This document shows positions 1 to 8,436 of a stretch of 64,000 nt of DNA, piece by piece (within the stretch, counting starts at the first letter, position 1; every line of letters starts with the position of its first letter). The notes beneath the pieces are model-generated. The model ran no database searches. It was not told the DNA's origin and saw only the letters and a list, made by a program, of their open reading frames with translations. Source of the stretch: CAZHLD01 sp964533185 (GTDB lineage: Bacteria > Acidobacteriota > Terriglobia > Acidiferrales > UBA7541). Position numbers and translations under genes: made by a program. The stretch is taken from assembly GCA_964533185.1 (NCBI GenBank), contig CAZHLD010000002.1:1-64000 (forward strand), read 5' to 3'.

Positions 1-1329
1 GAGCGGAAGATTTGGAGCGTCAGCGAGCTCACGACGCGCATCCGTGAGCTGCTGGAGAAGCAGTTCCGCGACATCTGGGTGGAAGGCGAAATCTCAAACT
101 GCCGGGAGGCGCAGTCGGGGCACCTCTACTTCACGCTGAAGGATGCGCGCGCGCAGGTGCGCTGCGTTTGTTTCAAGAACCAGCACCGGCTGCTGAAGTT
201 CCGGCCGGAAGACGGGCTGCACGTGACGGTGCGCGGATCGGTGGGCGTCTATGAGCCGCGCGGCGAATATCAGATCTATGTCGAGCACGTCGAGCCGGTC
301 GGCCTGGGTGCGCTTCAACTGGCCTTCGAGCAACTGAAGAAGCGGCTTGAGGCTGAGGGTCTGTTCGATGCGGGGCGCAAGAAGCCGCTGCCGTTGCTGC
401 CCCGGCGAATCGGTCTGATTACCTCGCCGCGGGGCGCGGCCGTGCGCGACGTTTTGCGAATCTTGCGGCGACGGTTTCCCAACGTGCACGTGCTTTTGTT
501 CCCCGTGCGCGTGCAGGGAGAGGGCGCTGCGGAGGAGATCGTCGGAGCGATTAAGTTTTTCAATCGCAAGGAACTGGCCGACGTTTTGATTTTGGCGCGC
601 GGCGGTGGGTCGCTTGAAGACCTGTGGGCATTCAACGAAGAGATCGTTGCGCGAGCAATCGCTGCTTCACTGATACCAGTTGTTTCCGGTGTAGGACATG
701 AGACGGATTTCACCATCGCTGATTTCGTCGCTGACGTGCGCGCCTCCACGCCATCGGCTGCTGCGGAAATTGTGGTGCGGACGCGGCAGGAGTTCGACCG
801 GCACCTCGCGCAAGTCCTGGAGCAGATGACGCAGCGGATGCGCTACGTGCTACTGGAGTACCGACATCGGCTCCAGGAGTTGGCTGCGCACCCGGGTTTC
901 CGCCGGCTGCAGGATTTGGTGCGGGATTATCGCCAGCTCACGGATGAGTTTGCGAGCCGTCTGGGCCTGGCGCTCCGGACGCGGCTCGAGAGGGCCCGCC
1001 GGCGGTTTACCGTGGCGCAGACGAAGATAGTTGCGTTTGACCTGCGAGGCCGTATCGCAACTTTCCGGATGCGCCTCGAGCAGCGTGTTGGCGACTTACG
1101 TGTACGCGCCGAGCGATTCCTGGTGGTCAAGCGCCAGCGCCTCGAGCGTTTGATGCTACAGCTCGACGAGCGCAGCCCGCTGCGCGTGCTCGAGCGCGGC
1201 TATGCAATTGTTTACGATGCGGCCGGCAACGTGGTGCGCGCGGCGGCTCAGGTTTCTGCGGGGGAAGAGATTCGCGTGCAGGTCGCCCGCGGGCGATTCT
1301 CTGCCGAAGTGAAGCGCAGGGAAGAATGA
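1..1329 (+). CDS. xseA: Exodeoxyribonuclease VII large subunit (5' partial)
   Basis: This is the catalytic large subunit of exonuclease VII, which degrades single-stranded DNA to short oligonucleotides in the cytoplasm. The reading frame is open from the first base, so the true start lies just outside the window and 442 residues are visible. An N-terminal OB-fold region (roughly residues 1-120, with VEGEISN and SGHLYFTLKD) is followed by the catalytic domain, with GHETDFT and DVRASTPSAAAE near residues 230-250, and a long arginine-rich coiled C-terminal region. The tail RGYAIVYD is typical of the family. The small subunit xseB, often just downstream, is not seen; the assembly gap begins 90 bases later and may hide it. 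Confidence 0.95.
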   Translation, partial: ERKIWSVSELTTRIRELLEKQFRDIWVEGEISNCREAQSGHLYFTLKDARAQVRCVCFKNQHRLLKFRPEDGLHVTVRGSVGVYEPRGEYQIYVEHVEPVGLGALQLAFEQLKKRLEAEGLFDAGRKKPLPLLPRRIGLITSPRGAAVRDVLRILRRRFPNVHVLLFPVRVQGEGAAEEIVGAIKFFNRKELADVLILARGGGSLEDLWAFNEEIVARAIAASLIPVVSGVGHETDFTIADFVADVRASTPSAAAEIVVRTRQEFDRHLAQVLEQMTQRMRYVLLEYRHRLQELAAHPGFRRLQDLVRDYRQLTDEFASRLGLALRTRLERARRRFTVAQTKIVAFDLRGRIATFRMRLEQRVGDLRVRAERFLVVKRQRLERLMLQLDERSPLRVLERGYAIVYDAAGNVVRAAAQVSAGEEIRVQVARGRFSAEVKRREE

Positions 1330-1364
1330 AGGATTGAGTTTCCTGCCAGTACTCGCCGCTACTC

Positions 1365-1419
1365 TTCGCTGCTGCTGGCGACCTTGAGGACGGCGAGGAA
1401 GGCTTCCTTCGGGATGTCC
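1365..1419. repeat. 55-bp exact direct repeat, left flank of the gap
   Basis: These 55 bases are identical to 1520-1574, on the other side of the N run. The match begins with ttcgctgctgctgg and ends with gggatgtcc immediately before the first N. An exact overlap of this size at a scaffold join is what a de Bruijn assembler would leave between neighbouring contigs, so the two copies may be one sequence in the real genome. Confidence 0.9.
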
Positions 1420-1519
1420 NNNNNNNNNNNNNNNNNNNNNNNNNNNNNNNNNNNNNNNNNNNNNNNNNNNNNNNNNNNNNNNNNNNNNNNNNNNNNNNNN
1501 NNNNNNNNNNNNNNNNNNN
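1420..1519. other. Assembly gap (100 N)
   Basis: There are exactly 100 N characters, the usual placeholder for a gap of unknown size. No feature can be called inside it. Any open reading frame drawn across it is not real. Confidence 0.99.
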
Positions 1520-1574
1520 TTCGCTGCTGCTGGCGACCTTGAGGACGGCGAGGAAGGCTTCCTTCGGGATGTCC
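1520..1574. repeat. 55-bp exact direct repeat, right flank of the gap
   Basis: This is the second copy of the 55 bases that precede the gap. It starts with the first base after the N run. On the minus strand it encodes part of the lepA-like tail described at 1359-1589. Confidence 0.9.
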
Positions 1575-1635
1575 ACGCGGCCGGCGCGTCGCCGGTAGCA
1601 TCCCGCAAAATGCGCAGGACACGGGGACGGCTGGC

Positions 1636-3447
1636 CTATTTCTCGTCAGAAGCGCCCGAGACCTTCAGTACCGCCAGGAACGCCTCTTGTGGGATGTCAA
1701 CTCTGCCGACGCGCTTCATGCGCTTTTTGCCTTCCTTTTGTTTCTCGAGCAGCTTGCGCTTTCGCGAGATGTCGCCACCGTAGCACTTGGCGATTACGTT
1801 CTTGCGCATGGGTGCGACGGTTTCCCGGGCGATCACGCGGCTGCCAATGGCCGCCTGAATGGGGACTTCGAACATTTGCCGCGGAATCAGTTTTCGCAGG
1901 CGCTTGACCAGATCCTTGCCTCGCTCGTAGGACTGCTCGCGGTGGCAGACCACGGTCAGAGCGTCCACCGGCTCGCCGCCCACCAGCACGTCCAGCTTCA
2001 CCAGGTCGGCTTCATGGTAGCCGGACAAGTGGTAATCGAGCGAAGCGTAGCCACGCGAGGAGCCTTTCAGCCGGTCGTAGAAATCGAGCACGATTTCGTT
2101 GAGCGGCAGCAGATAGGTGAGCATGACGCGTGTGGGGGAGAGGTATTCGAAGTTCTTCTGCGTGCCGCGTTTTTCCTCGCAGAGGTGGAGGATGGCGCCC
2201 ACGGACTCCTCCGAGGTGATGATCATGGCGGTGATCATCGGCTCTTCGATGCGGTCAATCTCATTGGGCGGGGGAAATTTGGTCGGGTTATCCACTTCGA
2301 TTACGTCTCCGACCGTCGTTGTGATGCGATACTGCACGCTGGGAGCGGTGGTAATCAGGTTCAGGCCGAACTCGCGCTCAAGCCGCTCCTGGACGATCTC
2401 CATGTGCAACAATCCCAAAAAGCCGCAGCGGAAGCCGAAGCCGAGCGCGGCGGAGTTTTCCGGCTCGTAGAAGAAGGCGGCATCGTTGAGCTGGAGCTTG
2501 CCCAGCGCATCCCGGAGCGGCTCGTAATCATTGGCCAGGACAGGGTACAGGCCGGCGAAGACCATCGGTTTGATGGCCTCAAAGCCCGGCAGGGGCGCGG
2601 CGGGGCGGTCAGCCTCAACGATGGTGTCGCCGACGCGGGCGTCGGCAACGCGCTTGATATTGGCGATGACGAAGCCCACGTCGCCAGCAGCCAGCTCCTC
2701 GAGCACAATCGGTTTGGGAGTGAGCGCGCCCAGGTTCTCCACCTCGAAGATCTCGTTGTTGGCGCAGAGACGGATCTTGGTGTGGCGCGTCACCCGACCC
2801 TCCATTACGCGCACCAGGACAACTGCGCCGCGGTAGGAGTCGAACCAGGAGTCGAAAATCAGCGCGCGCAGCGGAGCTTCATGCGAGCCGATGGGAGGCG
2901 GCACGCGCTCGACAATCGCCTCGAGGACTTTCTCTACGCCCATGCCACTCTTGGCACTGATGGCGAGCGCGTCGTTGGCGGGAATGGCCAGCACGCTCTC
3001 GATCTGTTCCTTGACTACGTCTGGCTGGGCGGCGGGCAGATCGATCTTGTTGATCACCGGGATGATGGTGAGGTTGTGCCTGGCGGCGAGAAAGGTGTTG
3101 GCCACCGTCTGCGCTTCGACGCCCTGGCTGGCGTCCACGACCAGGAGCGCGCCCTCACAAGCCGAGAGCGCACGGGAGACCTCGTAGGAAAAATCCACGT
3201 GGCCGGGCGTGTCTATTAGGTTTAGCTGGTAGGTCTGTCCATTTTTGGAAGTGTAATTTAGCCGGATGCTTTTCGCCTTAATGGTGATGCCGCGCTCGCG
3301 CTCGAGGTCCATCGAATCGAGCACCTGCGCGGTCATTTCGCGCTGGGTGAGCGCGCCGGTCAGCTCGAGCAGCCGGTCGGCCAGCGTGGATTTGCCGTGG
3401 TCGATATGCGCAATGATGCAAAAATTGCGGATGAGTCTGGGGTCCAT
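1636..3447 (-). CDS. lepA: Elongation factor 4 (LepA) GTPase
   Basis: LepA is a ribosome-associated translational GTPase that acts on stalled or mis-translocated ribosomes and in 30S biogenesis. The 603 residues match the usual family length of about 600. The G1 motif AHIDHGKSTL is near residue 14, the switch II motif DTPGHVDF near 80 and NKIDLP near 133. The C-terminus carries the LepA-specific YGGDISRKRKLLEKQK helix region. The start MDPRLIRNF fits family N-termini. It is divergent from the TPR gene at 3716 with about 270 bases between them. Its 3' end faces xseA, and a second diverged copy of its tail lies just beyond the stop. Confidence 0.97.
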   Translation of the reverse strand: MDPRLIRNFCIIAHIDHGKSTLADRLLELTGALTQREMTAQVLDSMDLERERGITIKAKSIRLNYTSKNGQTYQLNLIDTPGHVDFSYEVSRALSACEGALLVVDASQGVEAQTVANTFLAARHNLTIIPVINKIDLPAAQPDVVKEQIESVLAIPANDALAISAKSGMGVEKVLEAIVERVPPPIGSHEAPLRALIFDSWFDSYRGAVVLVRVMEGRVTRHTKIRLCANNEIFEVENLGALTPKPIVLEELAAGDVGFVIANIKRVADARVGDTIVEADRPAAPLPGFEAIKPMVFAGLYPVLANDYEPLRDALGKLQLNDAAFFYEPENSAALGFGFRCGFLGLLHMEIVQERLEREFGLNLITTAPSVQYRITTTVGDVIEVDNPTKFPPPNEIDRIEEPMITAMIITSEESVGAILHLCEEKRGTQKNFEYLSPTRVMLTYLLPLNEIVLDFYDRLKGSSRGYASLDYHLSGYHEADLVKLDVLVGGEPVDALTVVCHREQSYERGKDLVKRLRKLIPRQMFEVPIQAAIGSRVIARETVAPMRKNVIAKCYGGDISRKRKLLEKQKEGKKRMKRVGRVDIPQEAFLAVLKVSGASDEK

Positions 3448-3589
3448 GTGTCAGTTAGAGCGAACTGCGAGCGAACAGCCCGAATTCCGTATGCGAAGCG
3501 GCTCCCAATGGTCTGTGCGGACTCGCCGGAACCTGTCAGTGTGCCACAACTTGAAGCAGCGAGCCAGCCGGGTGAGTCGTCACCGAGGT

Positions 3590-3619
3590 TTGGCGCAACT
3601 GCTCCGGGCGGTATATAGT
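3590..3619 (+). promoter_or_regulatory. Candidate sigma-70 promoter for the TPR/GGDEF-like gene
   Basis: TTGGCG at 3590-3595 is followed, after 16 or 18 bases, by TATATA (3612-3617) or the overlapping TATAGT (3614-3619). It lies about 95 bases upstream of the start at 3716, in the divergent spacer between lepA and the TPR gene. The -35 is only a partial match, so the call is tentative. Confidence 0.4.
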
Positions 3620-3715
3620 GGATGGGCTTTTCATGCCTGCGTGGCCCCTCCGGCAGGCAGAGGCGGAGACCGGCGCTCGCAGGCGTTGAGCCGGGCTAAG
3701 AACACACCAGCGCAC

Positions 3716-6256
3716 ATGGCCGTTGACGTCTCCAAGCACCTGGAACGAGCCAAGCGTTTCCTCGAGAAGAGCCGTCTCGAGGATGCGATTGAGGCCTTTC
3801 AGGCCGCGCTCGATGCCGCACCAACCAATCAGGAGGCCATGCAGGCTCTGGGCGACCTGCACGTCCGGCTGAACCAGCCCGAGCGCGCCGCGACGTACTA
3901 CACCCTGCTGTTTGATTCGCTGACCAACACCAGAGACGAAGGCAAAGCGGCTGCGCTCTATGCGCGGTTTCTCAGGTCCAGCCCGCAGCCCCCGGAGCGC
4001 ATGGCACGGTTCGCCTTGTTGCTACAGAAACAACAGAAGACGCAAGAAGCCATTGAGCAGTATTCCAAGGCGGCCGAGGCCTATCTCTCCAAGCGGAATG
4101 CGACCGGTGCGCTGGCGTGCTGGGAGCGGATAACGCAGCTCGAACCCGACAACGCCGAGCGACACATCCGACTGGGGGAGCTTGGCGAGCAACTCGGACA
4201 AATGGCTGTGGCTGTCCGTGGCTTCTTGCGGGCCGGGCAACTGGCGCTACTCAGTGGCCAGACCGAGCGCGCATTGGAGCTGTTTGCTCGCGCCCACCAG
4301 TTGGCTCCGGCCGACCGCAGTGTCGCCATGCTCTTCGCTGAGGCTCAGTTGCGCCGGGGTGCTGCCGCTGAAGCGGTAACCTTGCTGCAACCGCTCTCAG
4401 GCTCCGAGTCCGATCCTGGTTTCCTTGAGCTTTTCGGCATGGCCCTGGTGCGGAGCGGGCAGCTCGACCGCGCGCGAGATGTGCTCGAACAGTTTTTCAA
4501 CGCCAAACCGGATCGCTTTCCATTGCTCTTTGAACTAGCCGATGCCTACGTGAAAACGGGCAACGAGGCCGGGGCAGTCGATTTCCTTTCCAGGCTCAAG
4601 ATGCAGCTGTTCAGCCTGCATAAGGAAAACGAGTTTACAGCCGAGCTGGACCGCCTGGCCGAAGCCAATCCGACTTCCATCCGCCTGACCGAGTTCTGGG
4701 GTGCTCTCAACAACGAGCTGAACCGCGAGGCGAAATACTTCGACATCCTGGTGCGATTGTTTGACCTGTACCTCAGTGTGGACAACGTGAGCGCCGCATT
4801 CGAAACGCTGGACCGGCTGGTGGATATTGACGCCTACGACTTCCGCAATCAGCAGCGCATCGAGTGGCTGCAGGGACGCGTCGATTCCGCGCGGCTGGGC
4901 CGCATTGCCGCGCGACTCGCCAAGTCCGCCACGATGGGGCCACAGGCGCCGGTGATTTCATCCTCCCTCGCCGATCGCGAACCCGCCAACGAAGAGGGCC
5001 GCGCCCACCAGGCGCTCGGGGACCTGCTGGTGCAGGCGGAGATTTTTCTCCAGTATTCGCTGCACGCAAAAGCCGTCGAGCGGCTGCAGAAGATCGCGGA
5101 AATGTTTCCGGGAGAGGAGGAGCGCAATGAGCGCCTCCGAAATCTGTTTGAAATGGCGCATTGGTGGCCGGCCGGCTCGAAGGGCAAGCCTGCGCCGGAA
5201 GCCGCGCCGGCCGCTCCTGCCAGCAAGACCGGGGCCTACAACCCTGATACGCTGCGCGACCTCTCCAAAATTTCTGAAGTGAACCACGGGATTTTCCGCC
5301 AGTCCACACCCCGCTCCGTGCTTTCCTTTGCGGCCAACGAAGTAGGGAAGTACCTGAAGGCGGCGCGCTGCCTGGTCGTCATCGGTGGATCGGGACAGCC
5401 TCCCCAAATGGCCGCAGAGTATTGCGCCCCGGGCGTCGAGCCTTCTTCAGGGAGCTTGATCGTCCGGCTGCTCGCGCAGCTCGAGCGGGCGGCGCCGGAT
5501 TCGCTGGGCGGTCGGCCACTCGACGCAGCGGCGGCGCCCGTGCTGCGGGAAATGGGCTTGGAAACGGTGCTCGGAGTGCAGCTCAGCGACAGGGAAACGC
5601 AGGCTCCGGCGGGGATGATCGTAGCCGGCCACTCGGCCCCACACAAATGGAAGCCGAATGAGACCTACTTCGTCCAGGCCATCGGCGACCAAATGCTGCT
5701 CTACGTCAACCATACGCGCCTGCGCACGCTGGTCCGCACGCTGGCCGTTGCGGATGAAAAAACGGGCCTACTGGCCCGCAGCTCGTACACCGATTGTCTG
5801 ATGGGGGAAACGCAGCGCGCCAGGTCGCAGGGAACGCCGCTTTCCCTGGCCATCCTGCAGGTGGACCGCGGCCCGGAGCTGCTCCGGCAGAAGGGCGAAG
5901 CTGCGGTGGAACGCCACATGGAGCAGGTGGCACGCGCGCTGCAACCGCTCGTGCGGCAAAACGACCTCGCGGTAAAGTATACGGCTTGGTCGCTCGCGCT
6001 GATCCTGCCCGATACCACCCTGGCCGGGGCGCGAAGCCTGGCCGAGAGGTTGCGCCGAGCGGCGGCCAGTGTGCGTCCGCCCTGGGATGCGGGCCAACTG
6101 ACGGTGAGCATGGTCGTGGCCGAGGCCATCACCCGGCAGGACTTCGACGCCGAGGATATCGTGACCGAGGTGATCAACCGCGCTGAAACGAGCCTTGAGG
6201 AGGCGCGCAGCAAGGGTGGCGACTCGCTCGTATTGCTGGAAAACCCCCGGAGTTGA
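3716..6256 (+). CDS. TPR-repeat protein with GAF-like and degenerate GGDEF domains
   Basis: This 846-residue protein begins at MAVDVSKHLERAKRF. An upstream in-frame extension exists but reads through the promoter region and lacks domain character. The first half is a stack of TPR helices (EAMQALGDLHVRLNQPERAA and similar), which bind proteins. A GAF-like segment follows, roughly residues 500-680, where ISEVNHGIFR begins the domain. The last 150 residues have the fold order of a diguanylate cyclase (ADEKTGLLARSSY, later LILPDT), but the RYGGDEF signature is replaced by KYTAWSLALIL. It is therefore probably an inactive cyclase-like domain with a sensory or scaffold role. Eight bases separate it from the thiolase gene. 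Confidence 0.8.
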   Translation: MAVDVSKHLERAKRFLEKSRLEDAIEAFQAALDAAPTNQEAMQALGDLHVRLNQPERAATYYTLLFDSLTNTRDEGKAAALYARFLRSSPQPPERMARFALLLQKQQKTQEAIEQYSKAAEAYLSKRNATGALACWERITQLEPDNAERHIRLGELGEQLGQMAVAVRGFLRAGQLALLSGQTERALELFARAHQLAPADRSVAMLFAEAQLRRGAAAEAVTLLQPLSGSESDPGFLELFGMALVRSGQLDRARDVLEQFFNAKPDRFPLLFELADAYVKTGNEAGAVDFLSRLKMQLFSLHKENEFTAELDRLAEANPTSIRLTEFWGALNNELNREAKYFDILVRLFDLYLSVDNVSAAFETLDRLVDIDAYDFRNQQRIEWLQGRVDSARLGRIAARLAKSATMGPQAPVISSSLADREPANEEGRAHQALGDLLVQAEIFLQYSLHAKAVERLQKIAEMFPGEEERNERLRNLFEMAHWWPAGSKGKPAPEAAPAAPASKTGAYNPDTLRDLSKISEVNHGIFRQSTPRSVLSFAANEVGKYLKAARCLVVIGGSGQPPQMAAEYCAPGVEPSSGSLIVRLLAQLERAAPDSLGGRPLDAAAAPVLREMGLETVLGVQLSDRETQAPAGMIVAGHSAPHKWKPNETYFVQAIGDQMLLYVNHTRLRTLVRTLAVADEKTGLLARSSYTDCLMGETQRARSQGTPLSLAILQVDRGPELLRQKGEAAVERHMEQVARALQPLVRQNDLAVKYTAWSLALILPDTTLAGARSLAERLRRAAASVRPPWDAGQLTVSMVVAEAITRQDFDAEDIVTEVINRAETSLEEARSKGGDSLVLLENPRS

Positions 6257-6264
6257 GAGGAGCC

Positions 6265-7452
6265 ATGTTTCCGACCGACGTTGTGATCCTGGCCGGCGCG
6301 CGCACGGCAATGGCGCGCTACACCGGCGCGTTCAAAGATACCTCGGCGATTGATCTTGGAGTCGCCGCGGCGCGCGAGGCGATCCGGCGCTCGGGCGCGG
6401 ACGCGGCCGAGTTTGACCACGTCGTCTTCGGCAACGTGATGCAGACCAGCGCGGACGCGATTTACGGCGCTCAACATGTGGGCTTGAAAGCTGGGCTTAA
6501 GACCGAAACGCCTGCGGTCACCGTGAACCGGCTGTGCGGGTCCGGCATCGAGGCCATCGCGCAGGCTGCACAGCGTATCCTGCTCGGCGAAGCCACACTC
6601 GTGCTGGCTGGCGGGATGGAGAACATGTCGCAGGCGCCGCACGTGGTCCGCGGCGCGCGCACCGGCTTCAAGCTGGGCGAGGGCAAGTTGGAAGACTCGC
6701 TGATGACCGGCCTGCTGGACTCCTACTGCGGCTGCTACATGTCCGATACGGCTGAGAATGTGGCCGTTGAGTATGGGATCACGCGACGGGCGAGCGATGA
6801 GTATGCTCTGCGCAGCCAGCAGGCCGCCGAGGCTGCCTCGAAAGCGTGTTGGATGAAGGAGGAGATCGTTTCCGTCGAGGTCAAAGAAGGGCGGAAGACT
6901 CGACTGGTGACCGAGGACGATCACCGGCGGCCGGAGACCACTCTGGAAACCCTTGAGAAGCTTCCTCCGGCATTTCGCAAGGACGGGATCGTTACCGCCG
7001 GCAATGCCAGCGGGATCGTGGACGGCGCGGCCTCAGTGGTCGTCACAAACGCCAAGACAGCGAAGGCGCGCGGGCTCAAGCCACTGGGGCGCATCGTCTC
7101 GTGGGCGGCGGTTGGTGTGGAGCCGAAGATCATGGGGATTGGGCCGGTTCCCGCAACGCAGAAAGCGCTGGCGGTTGCGAACCTGAAGCTTGAGCAGATG
7201 GACCGCATCGAGGTCAACGAGGCGTTTGCGCCGCAATACCTGGCGGTTGAGAAAGCCCTGGGGCTGGACCGGGATAAGACCAACGTCAATGGCGGAGCCA
7301 TCGCGCTGGGGCATCCGCTGGGCGCCACTGGCACACGGCTGGTCCTCACTCTGCTGCACGAGCTGCGCCGTCGGAACCTGCGCTATGGTTTGGCAACCGC
7401 CTGTATCGGCGGCGGGCAGGGTATTGCAATGATCGTTGAATCTCAATCTTAG
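6265..7452 (+). CDS. Acetyl-CoA acetyltransferase (thiolase)
   Basis: The 395-residue thiolase condenses two acyl-CoA units or cleaves 3-ketoacyl-CoA. The nucleophile Cys91 sits in NRLCGSGIEA, and the C-terminal catalytic His350 (GHPLGATG) and Cys380 (CIGGGQG) are present. The start MFPTDVVIL is preceded by gagagg, a good ribosome-binding site; a TTG four codons earlier overlaps that site and is less likely. It is followed in the same direction by the hydroxyacyl-CoA dehydrogenase and enoyl-CoA hydratase genes, so the three probably interconvert acetyl-CoA and crotonyl-CoA level intermediates. Biosynthetic and degradative thiolases cannot be told apart here. Confidence 0.93.
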   Translation: MFPTDVVILAGARTAMARYTGAFKDTSAIDLGVAAAREAIRRSGADAAEFDHVVFGNVMQTSADAIYGAQHVGLKAGLKTETPAVTVNRLCGSGIEAIAQAAQRILLGEATLVLAGGMENMSQAPHVVRGARTGFKLGEGKLEDSLMTGLLDSYCGCYMSDTAENVAVEYGITRRASDEYALRSQQAAEAASKACWMKEEIVSVEVKEGRKTRLVTEDDHRRPETTLETLEKLPPAFRKDGIVTAGNASGIVDGAASVVVTNAKTAKARGLKPLGRIVSWAAVGVEPKIMGIGPVPATQKALAVANLKLEQMDRIEVNEAFAPQYLAVEKALGLDRDKTNVNGGAIALGHPLGATGTRLVLTLLHELRRRNLRYGLATACIGGGQGIAMIVESQS

Positions 7453-7496
7453 GGATTGGCTCTGATTGTCGTGCACACCTTTTAGGGGGAAAAGGA

Positions 7497-8381
7497 ATGG
7501 CGATTGAACGAGTGGGGGTGGTGGGTTGCGGCCTGATGGGTTCGGGCATCGCACAGGTGGCAGCGCAAGCCGGATGCCAGGTGACGGTGCGCGAGGTGTC
7601 CGGTGAGCTTGTCGAGAAGGGCCTGAAAGCGATCGAAAAGAATCTGCAGCGGCTGGTCGAGAAGGGCACGCTGAGCGATGCCGACCGTACGGCGGTCCGT
7701 TCGCGCCTGCGCGGTACGACGCGCATCGAGGACCTGCGGGACTGCGACCTGGTGGTGGAAGCCATCATCGAGCAACTCCCCGCGAAGAAAGAGCTCTTCT
7801 CCGCTCTGGACACGATCTGCCCGAGGACGACCATCTTCGCCAGCAACACGTCTTCGATTTCCATCACCGAGATGGCCACGGCGACCAAGCGGCCAGACCG
7901 CTTTCTTGGCCTGCACTTTTTCAACCCGGTGCCGGTGATGAAGCTGGTCGAGGTGATCCGCACAATCGCCACCGACCCGCAGGTCTTTGAGGTGATGGTT
8001 GCGTTCGCCACAAAGCTGGGCAAGACTCCGGTGCGCACGTCGGACCGCACCGGCTTCATCGTCAACCGACTGCTGGTGCCCTATCTGCTGGACGCGATTC
8101 GGGCGCTCGAAGAAGGGGTCGGCTCAATCGTGGACATTGACCAGTCCATGAAGCTCGGCTGCGGCCACCCGATGGGCCCGCTCACGCTGCTCGACTTTGT
8201 GGGGCTGGACACGACCTACTACATTGCCAATGTGATGTTCGACGAATTCAAGGAGCGCCGCTTTGCGCCGCCGCCGCTGCTGAAGCGCATGGTTCTGGCG
8301 GGGTGGAATGGACGCAAAGCGGGCCGCGGGTTCTACGATTATTCTGATCCGCAGAACCCCAAGCCGATGCAACTGACGTGA
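7497..8381 (+). CDS. hbd: 3-hydroxybutyryl-CoA dehydrogenase
   Basis: This 294-residue enzyme oxidises or reduces 3-hydroxyacyl-CoA with NAD(P). The Rossmann motif VVGCGLMGSGIAQ is at the N-terminus and the catalytic histidine is in LGLHFFNPVPVMKLVE (His140). The C-terminal helical domain contains DRTGFIVNRLL and GCGHPMGPLTLLDFVGLD, both typical of the family. Length fits the stand-alone short-chain type rather than a fused FadB. A ggggaaaagga sequence precedes the ATG. It sits 44 bases after the thiolase gene. Confidence 0.94.
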   Translation: MAIERVGVVGCGLMGSGIAQVAAQAGCQVTVREVSGELVEKGLKAIEKNLQRLVEKGTLSDADRTAVRSRLRGTTRIEDLRDCDLVVEAIIEQLPAKKELFSALDTICPRTTIFASNTSSISITEMATATKRPDRFLGLHFFNPVPVMKLVEVIRTIATDPQVFEVMVAFATKLGKTPVRTSDRTGFIVNRLLVPYLLDAIRALEEGVGSIVDIDQSMKLGCGHPMGPLTLLDFVGLDTTYYIANVMFDEFKERRFAPPPLLKRMVLAGWNGRKAGRGFYDYSDPQNPKPMQLT

Positions 8382-8385
8382 TGGA

Positions 8386-8414
8386 GAAACTCGAAACTGG
8401 AAATTCGAAACTCG
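8386..8414. repeat. Intergenic GAAAyTCG element, copy 1
   Basis: A 29-base run made of GAAACTCG/GAAACTGG/GAAATTCG units fills the spacer between the dehydrogenase and hydratase genes. The same 29-base pattern, with 26 identical positions, recurs at 10265-10293 after nusB. All three differences are C/T swaps at the same place in the unit. Confidence 0.7.
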
Positions 8415-8436
8415 TCTAATACGGAGTGGATACTAC

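Larger units (their letters stand above)
1359..1589 (-). pseudogene. Diverged duplicate of the lepA 3' end (remnant, interrupted by gap)
   Basis: Read on the minus strand, the sequence on the right of the N run encodes GRVDIPKEAFLAVLKV, and the copy on the left of the run repeats DIPKEAFLAVLKV and continues to ASSSEE and a stop at 1359-1361. This is clearly the C-terminal tail of a LepA protein. The intact lepA tail begins about 50 bases to the right and reads GRVDIPQEAFLAVLKVSGAS with many synonymous differences. Upstream of GRV the similarity is lost after a few arginines, so only about 27 codons are present. It could be a relic of a second lepA copy or a mis-assembly with another genome. 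Confidence 0.6.

Noticed and set aside
1687..3219. A 510-codon open frame on the plus strand across lepA
   Set aside because: It is an antisense shadow of lepA. It has no start signal, no domain, and lepA is unmistakable on the other strand.
5701..6924. A 407-codon minus-strand frame over the TPR gene and thiolase
   Set aside because: The composition is arginine-rich and without any domain; both plus-strand genes are well supported.
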